Source of the DNA: Gentiana macrophylla
Lineage: Eukaryota > Streptophyta > Magnoliopsida > Gentianales > Gentianaceae
Assembly: GCA_026214975.1 (NCBI GenBank)
Contig: JAOBSW010001134.1
Location: 186,001-250,000 of the forward strand
DNA length: 64,000 nt
Reading direction: 5' to 3'
Below are positions 11,250 through 22,465 of this stretch, piece after piece. Each line of letters begins with the position of its first letter. Positions within the stretch are counted from its first letter, which is position 1. The notes beneath the pieces were generated by a model, which saw only the letters and a list, made by a program, of their open reading frames with translations, was not told the origin of the DNA and did no database searches. A program made the translations under genes and the position numbers.

Positions 11250-12867
11250 TGTTGGAAATAAAATTTATGTTTTGATGATGATTCATCACTTATTCAATCA
11301 TTGTTCTAAACCCCATCGATGAAGTGTATAACTAGCTGTTATAGTGCAAAGCAAAAAGATGTCTAGATATCAATGCATAGGATTTAATAGAGTTTGATAT
11401 TTGTATAAGTTAAATCAGACAAGCACTGTAATATTTCCAGGCTATGAATACACCAATATGAAACTAAAGAAGATAAGTTCGCTGAGGGACACGGACTCAG
11501 TTGTCTTATCTAAGAAGATCGAACAAGCGAGGTCATGGACTCGATTATAGAAAGATCAAGAAGCGAGGGTTCAAACTCGATTTATGAAACTGCGTCGAGA
11601 TCAGAAAGTTAGACTTGAGCAAGATTGTGATGACTGAATCGACTTTATGGATCTTGTATTAGGAGCTAAGACACATAAGGACAATGATGTCTTTGATGAT
11701 TAATTCCTTGGTGTACTCTAATTAAGTCAATTATAATCAGATGAAAACTTGAGTAATGATTTTGAAGAAGAGTAAAAACTCAGTTAATGCTCTTAGAAAC
11801 TGAGAACTAATAATGTTCTCAGTAAATTAGTTTTACAACTAAGGTTTGACTAAAACAGAAAAAGGATTCAACCGTTACAATTCGACAATTATGATTGGAG
11901 GATAATCTATCCGTTCTGACATAATCGTACAAGCAAGAAAGCAGGACCACTAACGGCCACAAGGATTTGAATTCAAAGGAATCTGACTGTTAGATAAACC
12001 CCTATAAATAGACTACTTCTACAACAACAAAGGAGAGAGCAGGAGGAATTAAAAAGAATCTATCTAGTCAAGAAAGATAAAATTAAGGGGGAAAGCCAAT
12101 CTAAAAGAATTCCTGCTAAATACTTTATTGCAAGTTCAAGAAATTTCTTCAAGTGTTTCTAAGCATTCAAGGAAAATCAAGATCATTCATTTGAAGAAAT
12201 ACAGAGCCGAGCGTAATTTATACATCTAGAAGAAAAGCTCAAATCACAATTGAATCATAGTTATTGATTCAAGTCTCAACTTTGATTTTCTCAAAGGATT
12301 AGACTGTGAAACACCAAGAAGGTGTGAACGACAGTTGAGTGCAGTCAGGGAGACTGTGGTTGTGATGAGCTGGTGAAGGGGCAATTCAACCCTTCAAGGA
12401 CCAGTGTTTCAAACAATTGAAGAGCCGTAATTCTACATGTTCTACAAGTGTTTAGATAGTGAAGCTAAGGATTAGTCAAGGACCTTCTCAAAGAAGTTCT
12501 AGTGGAATTTTCCTCCGCATCACAGGGGGAGAGAGGACGTACATGATTACACTACCTGGAACCTCTATAATATTTGTCTTATTTACTTTACGTATTCATT
12601 TGCTTCATTACAGTTATATTTATCTAGTATTCGTTCTGAAATCAAGTCAACAATCTGTTTGTTAACTTATATCTGATTAAGGCTTAACTAATCCGCTGCC
12701 AGTTAAATAGATTAAATATAAGTCATTATTGACTTATACACAGTTGAGTTAACTGAACTCCACACAAGTTTTAACTTAACTTTAATTTGTTTTAAATCCA
12801 GTTTTAGGGACAAGTTTATTCACCACCCCCCCTCTAAACTTTTGTTAGCCTTTCTAAGGGACCAACA
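11250..12867 (+). repeat. Complete A-family LTR (1,618 bp) shared by A1 and A2
   Basis: It starts TGTTGGAAATAAAATT just after a polypurine tract and ends GGACCAACA just before a primer site (TGGTATCGGAAC at 12870). A single LTR is therefore the 3' LTR of A1 and the 5' LTR of A2. It contains TATAAATA at 12003-12010. Compared with the copies at 5324 and 18187 it lacks about 36 bp after GGATTAGTCAAGGAC. Confidence 0.88.
12003..12010 (+). promoter_or_regulatory. TATA box in the A LTR
   Basis: TATAAATA in the context AACCCCTATAAATAGAC is a plausible retroelement promoter. The same site reads TGTAAATA at about 18995 in the next LTR (lost) and TATAAATA at about 20003 in the partial LTR. Confidence 0.6.
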
Positions 12868-12869
12868 AT

Positions 12870-12881
12870 TGGTATCGGAAC
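12870..12881 (+). other. primer-binding site of element A2
   Basis: TGGTATCGGAAC follows the LTR end by two bases. The first seven bases match the initiator-Met site. Confidence 0.75.
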
Positions 12882-13002
12882 AGTGCTTCTGTTACGAAGA
12901 GATCCAAGACTGTGTTTAAGTATTAATTATTTACTTAGAGCAATTGTTGATATCTTACAAACCAGTTGTTGAAGACCCTTTACTATATTTTATTAAAATA
13001 CA

Positions 13003-14322
13003 ATGGATACATCTAGAATTAGAAATTTGCTGAATAACCCCCTGACTGACTATTTGCAGAATGTTGTTTTTGATTTTCAGGATCAAGTATTTGAAAGATT
13101 CAGTACCACGAGCTCACATACAAATCCGGAACCTCATTTTAGTTATGATGACGACATTGAGTTTAATGCTAATGTTGATGATGAATCCAGAGGATTTCCA
13201 TCCCTAAGTGATCTTTCAGAAGAAGCAGAAAAAGAGTTACTACGAGTAGCTGATCACATAGAAGAAAATTTGACTAAAGGCAAAGATGTTGTTCTACCCA
13301 TGAGTTATGCAGGTGAATGTGATGAGGAAATCATACTGCTAGGAACAACACAGACAAATTCTATTGATAAAGGAAAGTAAGTTCTAACTGATGAATATTC
13401 CTTGATAGAAAATTTATCTATCAAACATCAGGAGGTAATTGCATCTACATCCAACACTCACACTGCCATGAACAATCAGAGAAATATAGATTTTAATGAA
13501 ACCTTGGACATACTCATAAAGGAATTAGTGGTAATTCAAAAGAATTATGAGAATGTCAAAAAGGAGAAAAAGTTATTGAAATCAAAAATTTCAAGATTGA
13601 ATGCTGAGATCAATTTAATCAAGGCTAATAATGGAACCAAGGTAATTCGACCAACTGATGAACTGACAAAAGTAATAAACATACAGAATCATCAGTTGAT
13701 CCAACTCCCAGTGTTCAGTTCAAACCTGGAAAACCATTTGGAGATAGATCTGGTTTAGGGTTTGATAATTAGTATAATTCAAAGTTCAGACAAAGATCAG
13801 TTGCAATAATGTTTGTGACTACTTAAAAGTCAGAAAACTGATAAAGTTATTAGAACTGACAAAAAATCAGTACAGCCAAATGTACAAACTGATAGAACTG
13901 ATAAATCTGTTGGTAAAATGCACCAAGCCAACAGATTTTACAGAAAAACTCAGAAGGCTGAAAAAGGCAAAACCGATCCGAGATCAGTAAGAAAAATCTT
14001 CAAGTCTCATCCATCTAAGAATGAAGACCATTCATGGAATAATAGACTCAGAGGAAAAGGAAGACTATTTCTCACTGATGGAGATTGGAATGAACCATCA
14101 CATCAGTTTCACAAACTGGATAGGATAAAACAGGAAAAGGTTGTGAAAACTGACTTTACTCAGTCAAGATATCAAGAGAGGTATAAAGTTAAAAATAAAA
14201 TTATATCATCAAAAACTAATCAGTTAGGACCCAAACAGATATGGGTACCAAAAATTTCTCATTTAGTTTGCAGGAGAAGTATCGCTAACTGGGAACCGAA
14301 AAGGTGGGATTCACAAAACTGA
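13003..14322 (+). pseudogene. A2 ORF1: gag C-terminal-like region, broken
   Basis: Starts MDTSRIRNLLNNPL and is homologous to A1 ORF1. The first stop (13378-13380) is TAA where A1 has CAA, a C-to-T change. The frame continues with the coiled-coil stretch (KNYENVKKEKKLLKSKI) to a stop at 13756. A later piece reads RGKGRLFLTDGDWN and GPKQIWVPK, matching the region before the protease in element B. The capsid core, zinc knuckle and all of pol are missing. Probably a gag remnant; function unproven. Confidence 0.7.
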
Positions 14323-14561
14323 GTTGAATTCACAACTAAGTTTTTGAATTCAATACAAGTACAAGATTGAAAGTATACAACTGGAGTTACACCGCATCTA
14401 CCCTACTTACTACTGTCTAGCTACGAACGTCAGAAAAAGACGTGACCTTTTCTAATCTCAACCGTACATCTTTTCCACTCATCTTATTTTTCGCAATCTC
14501 AAAACATTTATGACAAGACGTTATGAGTCCCACTCAATTCATAACTACCCTTGCTACAAAT

Positions 14562-14569
14562 TATAAATA
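14562..14569 (+). promoter_or_regulatory. TATA box 103 bp upstream of the A2 3' ORF
   Basis: TATAAATA sits in the same context and at the same distance from the start codon at 14665 as in A1. Confidence 0.55.
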
Positions 14570-14664
14570 ACCCATAATTTTCTTTTATAATTCTTTACAC
14601 TCGAATTTTGAATCTACCTTCTATACCCCCAATTTTCAAATTCTCAAATCAAATCCAAAAAACA

Positions 14665-17600
14665 ATGGTTTCTACTCTTGTTGAACCTGGAATGATCATT
14701 TCACTTGATCAATTCATTGCCAAGTATACCGATCAAACTTTAGCCAAAGTAATTGCAGCAAAAATTCAGAAGATCAAAGGATTGGATGTTGTATTCAACA
14801 TCGATCTGAAAAGTGTATGTCTAGAAAGCATTGGAGACTTCTATGAATTTGGAAGTACAGCTATAGAAGGAGAGAGCACACACACTTTTACTAGTACTGT
14901 CAATGGTAAATAGATCAAGGTTACTGAAGACCTAATTTCAGAGATTTTTGGATTCGATAAAACTGGAGGTACGGAAGCCATCAAGTTGACCAAAGAACAA
15001 AAGGAAAAATCATGGAAATACATAGCAATTGATGCAGACTCCACCATTTCACAGACCGGGAGCACAAGCCTACTCAAACCAGAATTCAATTTCCTCACCA
15101 AATGTTATCAAATTTCATAATTGAAAATGCTGGAAACTTTAGCAATCTATCTGGAGCAAAATTGGATTTGCTATATGTGATTTGGTTTGGAGAAAGTTTT
15201 AATTGGCAAAGATATCTATTTGACCAATTAGTGGCACAATCACTTTACACACCAAAGAAGAAAACTGATGTCAAGAAAGGTCGATTTTATCATAAAAAGA
15301 CTCTTACATTAACAGTCCAAAGAATACTCGATCCTTTTGGAATCGCAAAGAGGAAAGAAACACCAGCTGCCGATGGGAAGATTGTTACTAAGTAAGAAAA
15401 ATCTTGAAAAAGAAAAGCTGAAGGTTCTGTAAGTGAACCTAAAAAGAAGAAAAGCAGAAAGATGAAGAAAAATGTAACTGGAGATGAAGCCTTAGAACAA
15501 GTTGAAGAATTAAGGAAAAGAAGGAAACAGTTGGAAATTTCAGAAAAAGGAAAATCTGATCACGTTACTGAAAAATCAGTAGAAGTGTCACCAACACAAA
15601 CAATAAGAATCAAGATTCTTTGAAGGTCTCAGACTGATAGTGAGGGTGAAGTTACTCTCACCGAATCTATTCCAGTTTTGGTAACTGAGGCTTTACCAAT
15701 TCATGAACCAGCTACGCATGCACAAGAAATGGAAATGACAAAGGAAACTGAAGTTGTCAACAGAGAACAGAATGTTGAAGCTGACATACAAAAGGAAGAT
15801 GAGACTCAGGGGGAACAAACCCTGAGAGTTGAGCATGATGATGAAGAATCTGACAGTGAAGAAAGACTGATTGACAAAACAATGTTGGATATGCTTTTGT
15901 TACTTTCAAAATCCAGATCCACCCCTCAAAAATCTATTTCCAGATCATAATTTGAAGAATCAGTTAAAGGATTTTCAGCTTCTCAATCTGTAGAAAAAGG
16001 AGCTGAAATAGACTCAGGATTCACTAAGATTATCCACTTGGACGAGATGATCCATGAAGAAGAACCCACTGAGTTCACAATGAAAGAAGTTCTAGTTACT
16101 ACATTGGAACCTAAGCCTAGTGAAGAACAAGTTGCTGAAGAACTTGTTAAAGACACAGTTTTGGAAACCGAGCCTATAATTTCAGTTTCAGTCACTGAAA
16201 AAGGTACATCAGTCATCACTGAGGAAGGAATTAGAAGAACTGATCCCATGCAAATTGATAATGTTATTTTTGAAGATGATCAGGAGGTCACAAGAGAATC
16301 GGATGAGATCGTCACACAATCCAAATCCTCAACTGATCATGGAGAACTAATGATAGTTGATTATGAGCGATTACGTAAATATCAAACTTGGAAATTCAGT
16401 TCCATTGCCAATCAAAGGAGTCAGCAAGCAGAAATGCAAGTTATTGAAAGATGGGTATTTGATCTCTACAACATTACAAATCTGTCGGAGATAATCAATA
16501 CCGATGAATTCTTAAATCAAGGGTATGCGCTGATCAGAAATAATTATTGGAAGGAAGCCACAGCTGGTGGAAGTTCCAAATAGAATGAAGATGATGATGA
16601 TTCGCAGGAAGATCCCAACTTACAAAAAGGGATTCTTGCCTCTCTACAAGAAAAGGAAACTGCAACAGAACAGAATACTGATGATAATTCTAGTAGTTCT
16701 GAAGAAGCCAGTGGAAGCTCAAGTTCTGAAACTGCATCTGATGCACAACAAGATAAAGAAGATGACGGAGGTTATCAATCTCCTACTGAAAAGTCTACAC
16801 TTGAAATAGCAAGAACTATGGCAAACATGCCTGGAGAAGAATCTGATGATGAACTCAATATACATTTGTCACCTACAAGAAATGTTGATCAATCAAGCCT
16901 GGAAAAAGCTAGGAAACAATCTGAAGAAAGAAGAAGATCGGCAGAATATAGAGAAAAACTAAAGTTGTTATCTAACCTCTAAATCAAGCTAAATCAACTG
17001 AGGCTGAGACAAATAAAGTAAATGAACAACAAGCCGGAAGCTCAAAAGATGCACCTACTTAGGTTGATCTCATTAAATTCTATCATAATGAGATAATCAG
17101 AATTCAGAAAGACGATAACAACTTATTTGGAAAGGTTTTAAAATCCTTAGAGGCTAGCAAAGATGAAAGAAGCAAACTTGAAAAGAAGATGGATATCGTC
17201 ACTAATAATTGTCAAAACACTCTGATTGAGCTTCGGAAAACAACCATTGAAAATGACACAAGAAGAGATGAAACTCAAGATAGATGGGAAGTTATTCTCA
17301 ATAATCTGGTAGACAAAATGATTTTAATGGAACAAGGCATGAAGGACTCAGTTGTAGCTCAAACCATTTTGGCATCGACTCAACAGACATTGAATGCTTA
17401 CATCAAAATCCTAATTCATAAAGATGATGTCAATAAGGGGGAATGGTTGGATATCTTAAAATTCCATGCAACTGAGATGCCACAAGTCCTTACAATCGTT
17501 GATGACAAACTGAATGAACTGAAGAAAGCCAGAGGAGAATTCACTGATGGGGAGATGAAACTGATTGTTAAATACTCAGAACCGACTGACAAAAGAATTG

Positions 17601-18013
17601 GCTTGGATTCTCGCCTCTACAGTCTATTCAAAAATCTACCTGAAAGAGATGGAGTATCAAGAGAAGAATCTCTTGAAATATTTCTACACATGCAGAAGAT
17701 GCTCATGCACTACTTTAACAAACTCAAGAAATGGGAAAAGAATGGTACTCTAGATAAAGTATCAGATAAAGTTGAAAAGGCTGAAGCTGAATTTATTCAG
17801 AATCTACTGAAAACAGCCACCAGTGAAAGACTAAGGACAACTTTCTTTACTTTTGCAGTTCTTTTCAAAAGCAAATTTTTCGGCAAGCACAACTTATTGG
17901 AATCTTGGAATATATGGGCAAGCATTCATAGAATTGAAAGCACAGCAACAAATGATGCTATGAGAACTGTTGCGGAAGCCAATGAAAATCAATTTAGCTT
18001 AACTGTCAAGTAA
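14665..18013 (+). pseudogene. A2 3' ORF product, decayed
   Basis: Homolog of the A1 3' ORF starting MVSTLVEPGMIIS. The N-terminal domain is cut at 14911 by TAG where A1 has CAG. Pieces continue with NLSGAKLDLLYVIWF, then a Lys-rich region (frame changes near 15100 and 15395). An acidic region follows (KETEVVNREQNVEAD, then SDSEERLID), and a C-terminal helical part (17189-18013) ends FSLTVK. TAG at 17060-17062 replaces CAG of A1. The last ~274 codons are open and closely match A1. No membrane segment is visible. Function unknown; see the A1 copy for domain layout. Confidence 0.72.
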
Positions 18014-18172
18014 AAAGAAACTGTCTTTTAGTTCTTTTTATTGTATTGTATTTTATTACCCAGCACTGTAACTCAGTTATCGAATAAAGTTTCAGTTTCT
18101 CAGTTCACCGTGTTATTTACTGTATCTTGTTTATCTTATTGCATTGCTTTTAAGGAGGGTATTGACATCATC

Positions 18173-18186
18173 AAAAAGGGGGAAAT
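18173..18186 (+). other. polypurine tract of A2
   Basis: AAAAAGGGGGAAAT immediately precedes the LTR start TGTTGG, as in A1. Confidence 0.85.
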
Positions 18187-19903
18187 TGTTGGAAATAAAA
18201 TTTATGTTTTGATGATAATTCATCACTTATTTAGTCTTGGTTCTAAACCCCATTGATGAAGTGTCATAACTAGCTGTTATACTGCAAAGCCAAAAGATGT
18301 CTAGATATCAATGTATAAGATTTAATAGAGTCTGATATTTGTATATGTAAAATCAAACAAGCACTGTAATACTTCTTGGTCGTGAACTGAGATAACAAGA
18401 AACTGAGTTATCAGGAAACTGGAAATCAGTTAAATTGGAAATCAGAGCACACCAACGTAAAACTAAAGAAGATAAGTTCGCTGAGGGACACGGACTCAGT
18501 TGGCTTATCTAAGAAGACTGAAGAACTTAGGGTCACAGACTCAGTTTAGAAGACTGAAGAACTGAGGGTTCAAACTCAGTTTATGAAGACTACGTCGAGA
18601 CTGTAAAGTTAGACTTCAGGCCAGATTGTGATGACCTGAACTGACTTTATGGATCTTGTTTAGGATCTAAGACACATAAGGACAATGATGTGTTTGATGA
18701 TTAATTCCTTAGTGTACTCTGATTAAGTCAATTATTATCAGATGAAAACTTGAGTACTGATTTTGAAGAAGGGTAAAAACTCAGTTAATGCTCTTAGAAA
18801 CTGAGAACTAATAATGTTCTCAGTAAATCAGTTTTACAACTAAGGTTTGACTAAAACAGAAAAAGGATTCAACCGTTACAATTCGACAATTATGATTGAA
18901 GGATAATCTATCCTTTCTGACATAATTGTACAAGCAAGAAAGCAGGACCACTAATGGCCACAAGGATTTGAATTCAAAGGAATCTGACCGTTAGATAAAC
19001 CCCTGTAAATAGACTACTTCTACAACAACAAAGGAGAGAGCAGGAGGAATTAAAAGAATCTATCTAGTCAAGAAAGATAAAATTAAAGGGGAAAGCCAAT
19101 CTAAAAGAATTCCTGCTAAATACTTTATTGCAAGATCAAGAAATTTCTTCAAGTGTTTCTAAGCATTCAAGGAAAATCAAGAACATTCATTTGAAGAAAT
19201 ACAGAGCCGAGCGTAATTTATACATCTAAAATAAAAGCTCAAATCACAATTGAATCATAGTTATTGATTCAAGTCTCAACTTTGATTTTATCAAAGGATT
19301 AGACTGTGAAACACCAAGAAGGTGTGAAGGACAGTTGAGTGAAGTCAGGGAGACTGTGGTTGTGATGAACGGGTGAAGAGGCAATTCAACCCTTCAAAGA
19401 CCAGTGTTTCAAACAATTGAAAAGCAGCAATTCTACATATTCTACAAGTGTTTAGATAGTGAAGAGATAGTGAAGCTAGGGATTAGTCAAGGACTATCAG
19501 TTTAGAACTTTTTGTAACCGGGCCATCTCAAAGAAGTTCTAGTGGAATTTTCCTCCGCATCACAGGGAAGAGAGGACGTACATGATTACACCACCTGGAA
19601 CCTCTATAATATTTGTCTTATTTACTTTACGTATTCATTTGCTTCATTACAATTATATTTATCTAGTATTCGTTCTGAAATAAATTTAACAATCTGTTTG
19701 TTAACTTATATCTGATAAAGGCTTAACTAATCCGCTGCCAGTTAACTAGACTAAATATAAGTCAGTATTGACTTATACACAGTTGAGTTAACTGAACTCC
19801 ACACAAGTTTTAACTGAACTTTAATTTGTTTTAAATCCAATTTTAGGGACAAGTTTATTCACCCCTCCCCCTCTAAACTTGTGTTAGCCTTTCCAAGGGA
19901 CCA
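18187..19903 (+). repeat. 3' LTR of A2 (about 1.72 kb)
   Basis: Starts TGTTGGAAATAAAATT. It contains an extra ~60 bp rich in GAAACTG/GAAATCAG around 18380-18450 that is absent from the LTR at 11250. It ends GGGACCAA and then runs straight into the middle of another A LTR (CTATCCGTTCTGAC), without the terminal ACA or any flanking sequence. Confidence 0.82.
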
Positions 19904-20909
19904 ATACTATCCGTTCTGACATAAACGTACAAGCAAGAAAGTAGGACCACTAACGGCTACAAGGATTTGAACTCAAAGGAATTTGACCGTTAGATAAACC
20001 CCTATAAATAGACCACTTCTATCAGAAAGAAGAAGATGATGAGAGGTGAAGGAATTCTAAGAATTAATCTAGTCAAGAAAAATCAAAGGGGAAAAAGCCA
20101 ATCTGAATGAATTCCTACTAAATACTTAATTGCAAATCAAGAAATTTCTTCAAGTGTTCTTTAGCATTCAAAGAAAGATCAAGATCATTCATTTGAAGAA
20201 ATACAGAGCTGTGCATATCTTATACATCTAGAAGAAAACCTCAAATCACAATTGAATCATAGTTATTGATTCAAGTCTCAACTTTGATTCTATCAAAGGT
20301 TTAGACTGTGAAACACCAAGAAGGTGTGAAAGACAGTTGAGTACATTCAGGAAGACTGTGGTTGTGATGAGCTGGTGAAGAGGCAATTAAACCCTCCAAG
20401 GACCAGTGTTTCAAACAATTGAAGAGCAGCAATTCTACTTGTTCTACAAGTGTTTAGATAGTGAAGCTAGGGATTAGTCAAGGACTATCAGTTTAGAACT
20501 TTTTGTAACCGGGCCAAATCAAAGAATTTCTAGTGGAATTTTCCTCCGCATCACAGGGGAAGAGAGGACTGACATGATTACACCACCTGGAACCTCTATA
20601 ATTCTTGTTTATTTACTTTACGCATTTACTTACTTCATTACATTCATAATTATCTAGTTCTCATTTACAGCAATGTAAAGAAACTGACTCAACAAGCTAT
20701 CTGATAACTAATATTTTTATAAAGGATAAATCAATCCGCTGCCAGTTAACTAGAATAAGGATAAGTCTGTATTGACTTATACTCAGTTGAGTTAGCTTAA
20801 CTCCACACTAGTTTTAACTGAACCGTAATTTGTTTTAAATCCAGTTTTAGGGACAAGTTTATTCACCTCCCCCCTCTAAACTTTTCTTAGCCTTTCCAAG
20901 GGACCAACA
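19904..20909 (+). repeat. Partial A-family LTR (last ~1 kb)
   Basis: Begins CTATCCGTTCTGACAT, which corresponds to about 11906 within the full LTR, and ends GGGACCAACA. It directly follows the truncated end of the A2 LTR, a recombination junction. It contains TATAAATA at about 20003. Confidence 0.8.
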
Positions 20910-21048
20910 ATATCCTACATTGAAACAATATTAAAATAAGGGACTTATCCGCTGCCCAAAATTTTTTAAAATGATAAAGGTTTTTGAAACTCGAGAATAG
21001 TTATTCACCCCCTTCTGACTACACTTTTAGCCTTCTCTGGGACCAACA
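20910..21048 (+). repeat. B-type LTR 3' end fragment
   Basis: GGGACTTATCCGCTGCCCAA through CTTCTCTGGGACCAACA matches, in inverse orientation, the end of the element B LTR at 3906-4045. Only the last ~140 bp remain. Confidence 0.78.
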
Positions 21049-22465
21049 ATATACAAGAGGATATGGCATCCTAGTGAAGAATGGTTTAACAATCAAGAAT
21101 ATTGCATCTATTGAGGGACTGGACTACAAAGTCACTTTTCACAAGGATCAATGTATTGTCATGAGTGAGATAGGAGAGCAAGTTGTACTTGCTGGAAGAA
21201 GACAACAAAACATGTATGTTGTAGATTGGACCACTTCTATACCAGAAACTATCTCATTGTGCATACAAAGTCATAACTAAACTGATTATGGCATAAGAAG
21301 TTGAATCATCTAAATTTTGATGATATCAATCAGTTGGTGAAGAAGAAGCTGGTAATAGGTCTACCTGACATCACATACAAGAAAGATGGGATATGTGATG
21401 CTTGTCAACAAGGAAAACAAACAAAAGCAAGCTTCAAATCAAAGACTTAACAATCAACCAAACGAGTTTTGGAGCTTATGCACATGGATCTTTTTTGACC
21501 TGTGATACCAACAAGCATAACTTGAAATAAGTACACACTAGTAGTTATGGATGATTTTTCAAGATACCCTTGGGTAATCTTTATGAAAAAGAAAAGTGAA
21601 ACACTTCAAAATATGCCTGAACTTTTGAAGAGTCTACAAAATGAGAAAAGTGTAACAGTAGTAAAGATCATAGCAGACAAGGGTACTGAGTTTTTAAACA
21701 AAGCCATTAAAGAATACTGTGAACAGAATGTTGTGATGCATCAACTAGCAGCCACTGGAACACCTTAATAGAATAGGGTTGTTGAGAGAAGGAATAGGAC
21801 TTTAAAGGAAGCAGAAGAACTATGATCTATGAGGCAAAATTACCTGAAAGGTATTGGGCTGAAGCAATCAACACAGCATGATTCACACAGAATAGAACAT
21901 CAGTGAACAAAAATCTTAACAAGACACCTTATGAGATTTGGAATGGAAGAAAGCCAAACACATCCTACTTCCATCCATTTGGGAGTGAGTGCTTTATCCT
22001 AAATAATGATGATTCTATAAATCTTGTTTTAGATAAACCAAAGTTCACTGGAATCGATAATGAAGAAGTTTCAGAACCTCCTATACATCTTGATGTCATT
22101 GATCCAGTGTATGTAGATATTCTAAAGTTTGTAGGTGATTTAAAGGTCTTTGATTATTGAAATAAAGATGCCCCTGCTCGAGGACCTGATAGTAATACTA
22201 CTGATACAACAATAGATGTAGCCCAAGGATCTGCTGACTCCCCTACTGAACCACCAGCAGACCCTACTGAAGATCAAGTTCATATAAATCAAGCAAATAG
22301 TGAGTTACAATAGTAGAAGGATCACCCTACTGAACAAATTATTCGTGATGTACAGCAAGGTGTAAGAACTAGAAGACAACAACAAGCTATATTTACATGT
22401 TTTCTATCTCAACTGGACCTAAAGTTGTTGAAGAAGCAATTGCTGATCCTGATTAGATAATTCCT
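21049..22465 (+). pseudogene. Element C pre-integrase and integrase, broken
   Basis: The sequence begins with late pre-integrase (GYGILVKNGLTIKNI, then RRQQNMYVVDW). The integrase zinc region (CDACQQGKQTKASFKSK) follows, then HMDLF with a TGA just after, VVMDDFSRYPWVIF, ADKGTEFLNKAIKEYC and VVERRNRTL. These carry the D, D and E catalytic positions. The integrase C-terminal block KTPYEIWNGRKPNTSYFHPF reads at 21924-21983. Stops at about 21281, 21450, 21497, 21766 and 22158 and frame changes make it dead. The stretch 22160-22465 holds the Pro/Thr/Asp-rich linker to RT. Confidence 0.85.

Larger units (their letters stand above)
5324..12867 (+). mobile_element. Non-autonomous LTR retrotransposon A1 (no pol, carries 3' ORF)
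   Basis: The order is partial 5' LTR, primer site at 5965, gag-C-terminus-like ORF (6060-7340), spacer with TATA box, large 3' ORF (7749-11073), polypurine tract, and complete LTR (11250-12867). No protease, integrase, reverse transcriptase or RNase H motif appears between the GPKQI block near 7320 and the 3' ORF, where pol should lie. A2 has the same plan, so the loss of pol predates the copies and this is a deletion-derivative family rather than local damage. The LTR at 11250-12867 also serves as the left LTR of A2. Confidence 0.82.
12868..19903 (+). mobile_element. Non-autonomous LTR retrotransposon A2, tandem to A1
   Basis: The internal region has the same plan as A1: primer site 12870-12881, ORF1 13003-14322, spacer with TATA box, 3' ORF 14665-18013, polypurine tract and LTR 18187-19903. 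Its left LTR is the one at 11250-12867, shared with A1. No pol motif is present. The nucleotide match with A1 is high over the whole internal region, with different stops and frameshifts, so the copies decayed independently after they separated. Confidence 0.82.
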
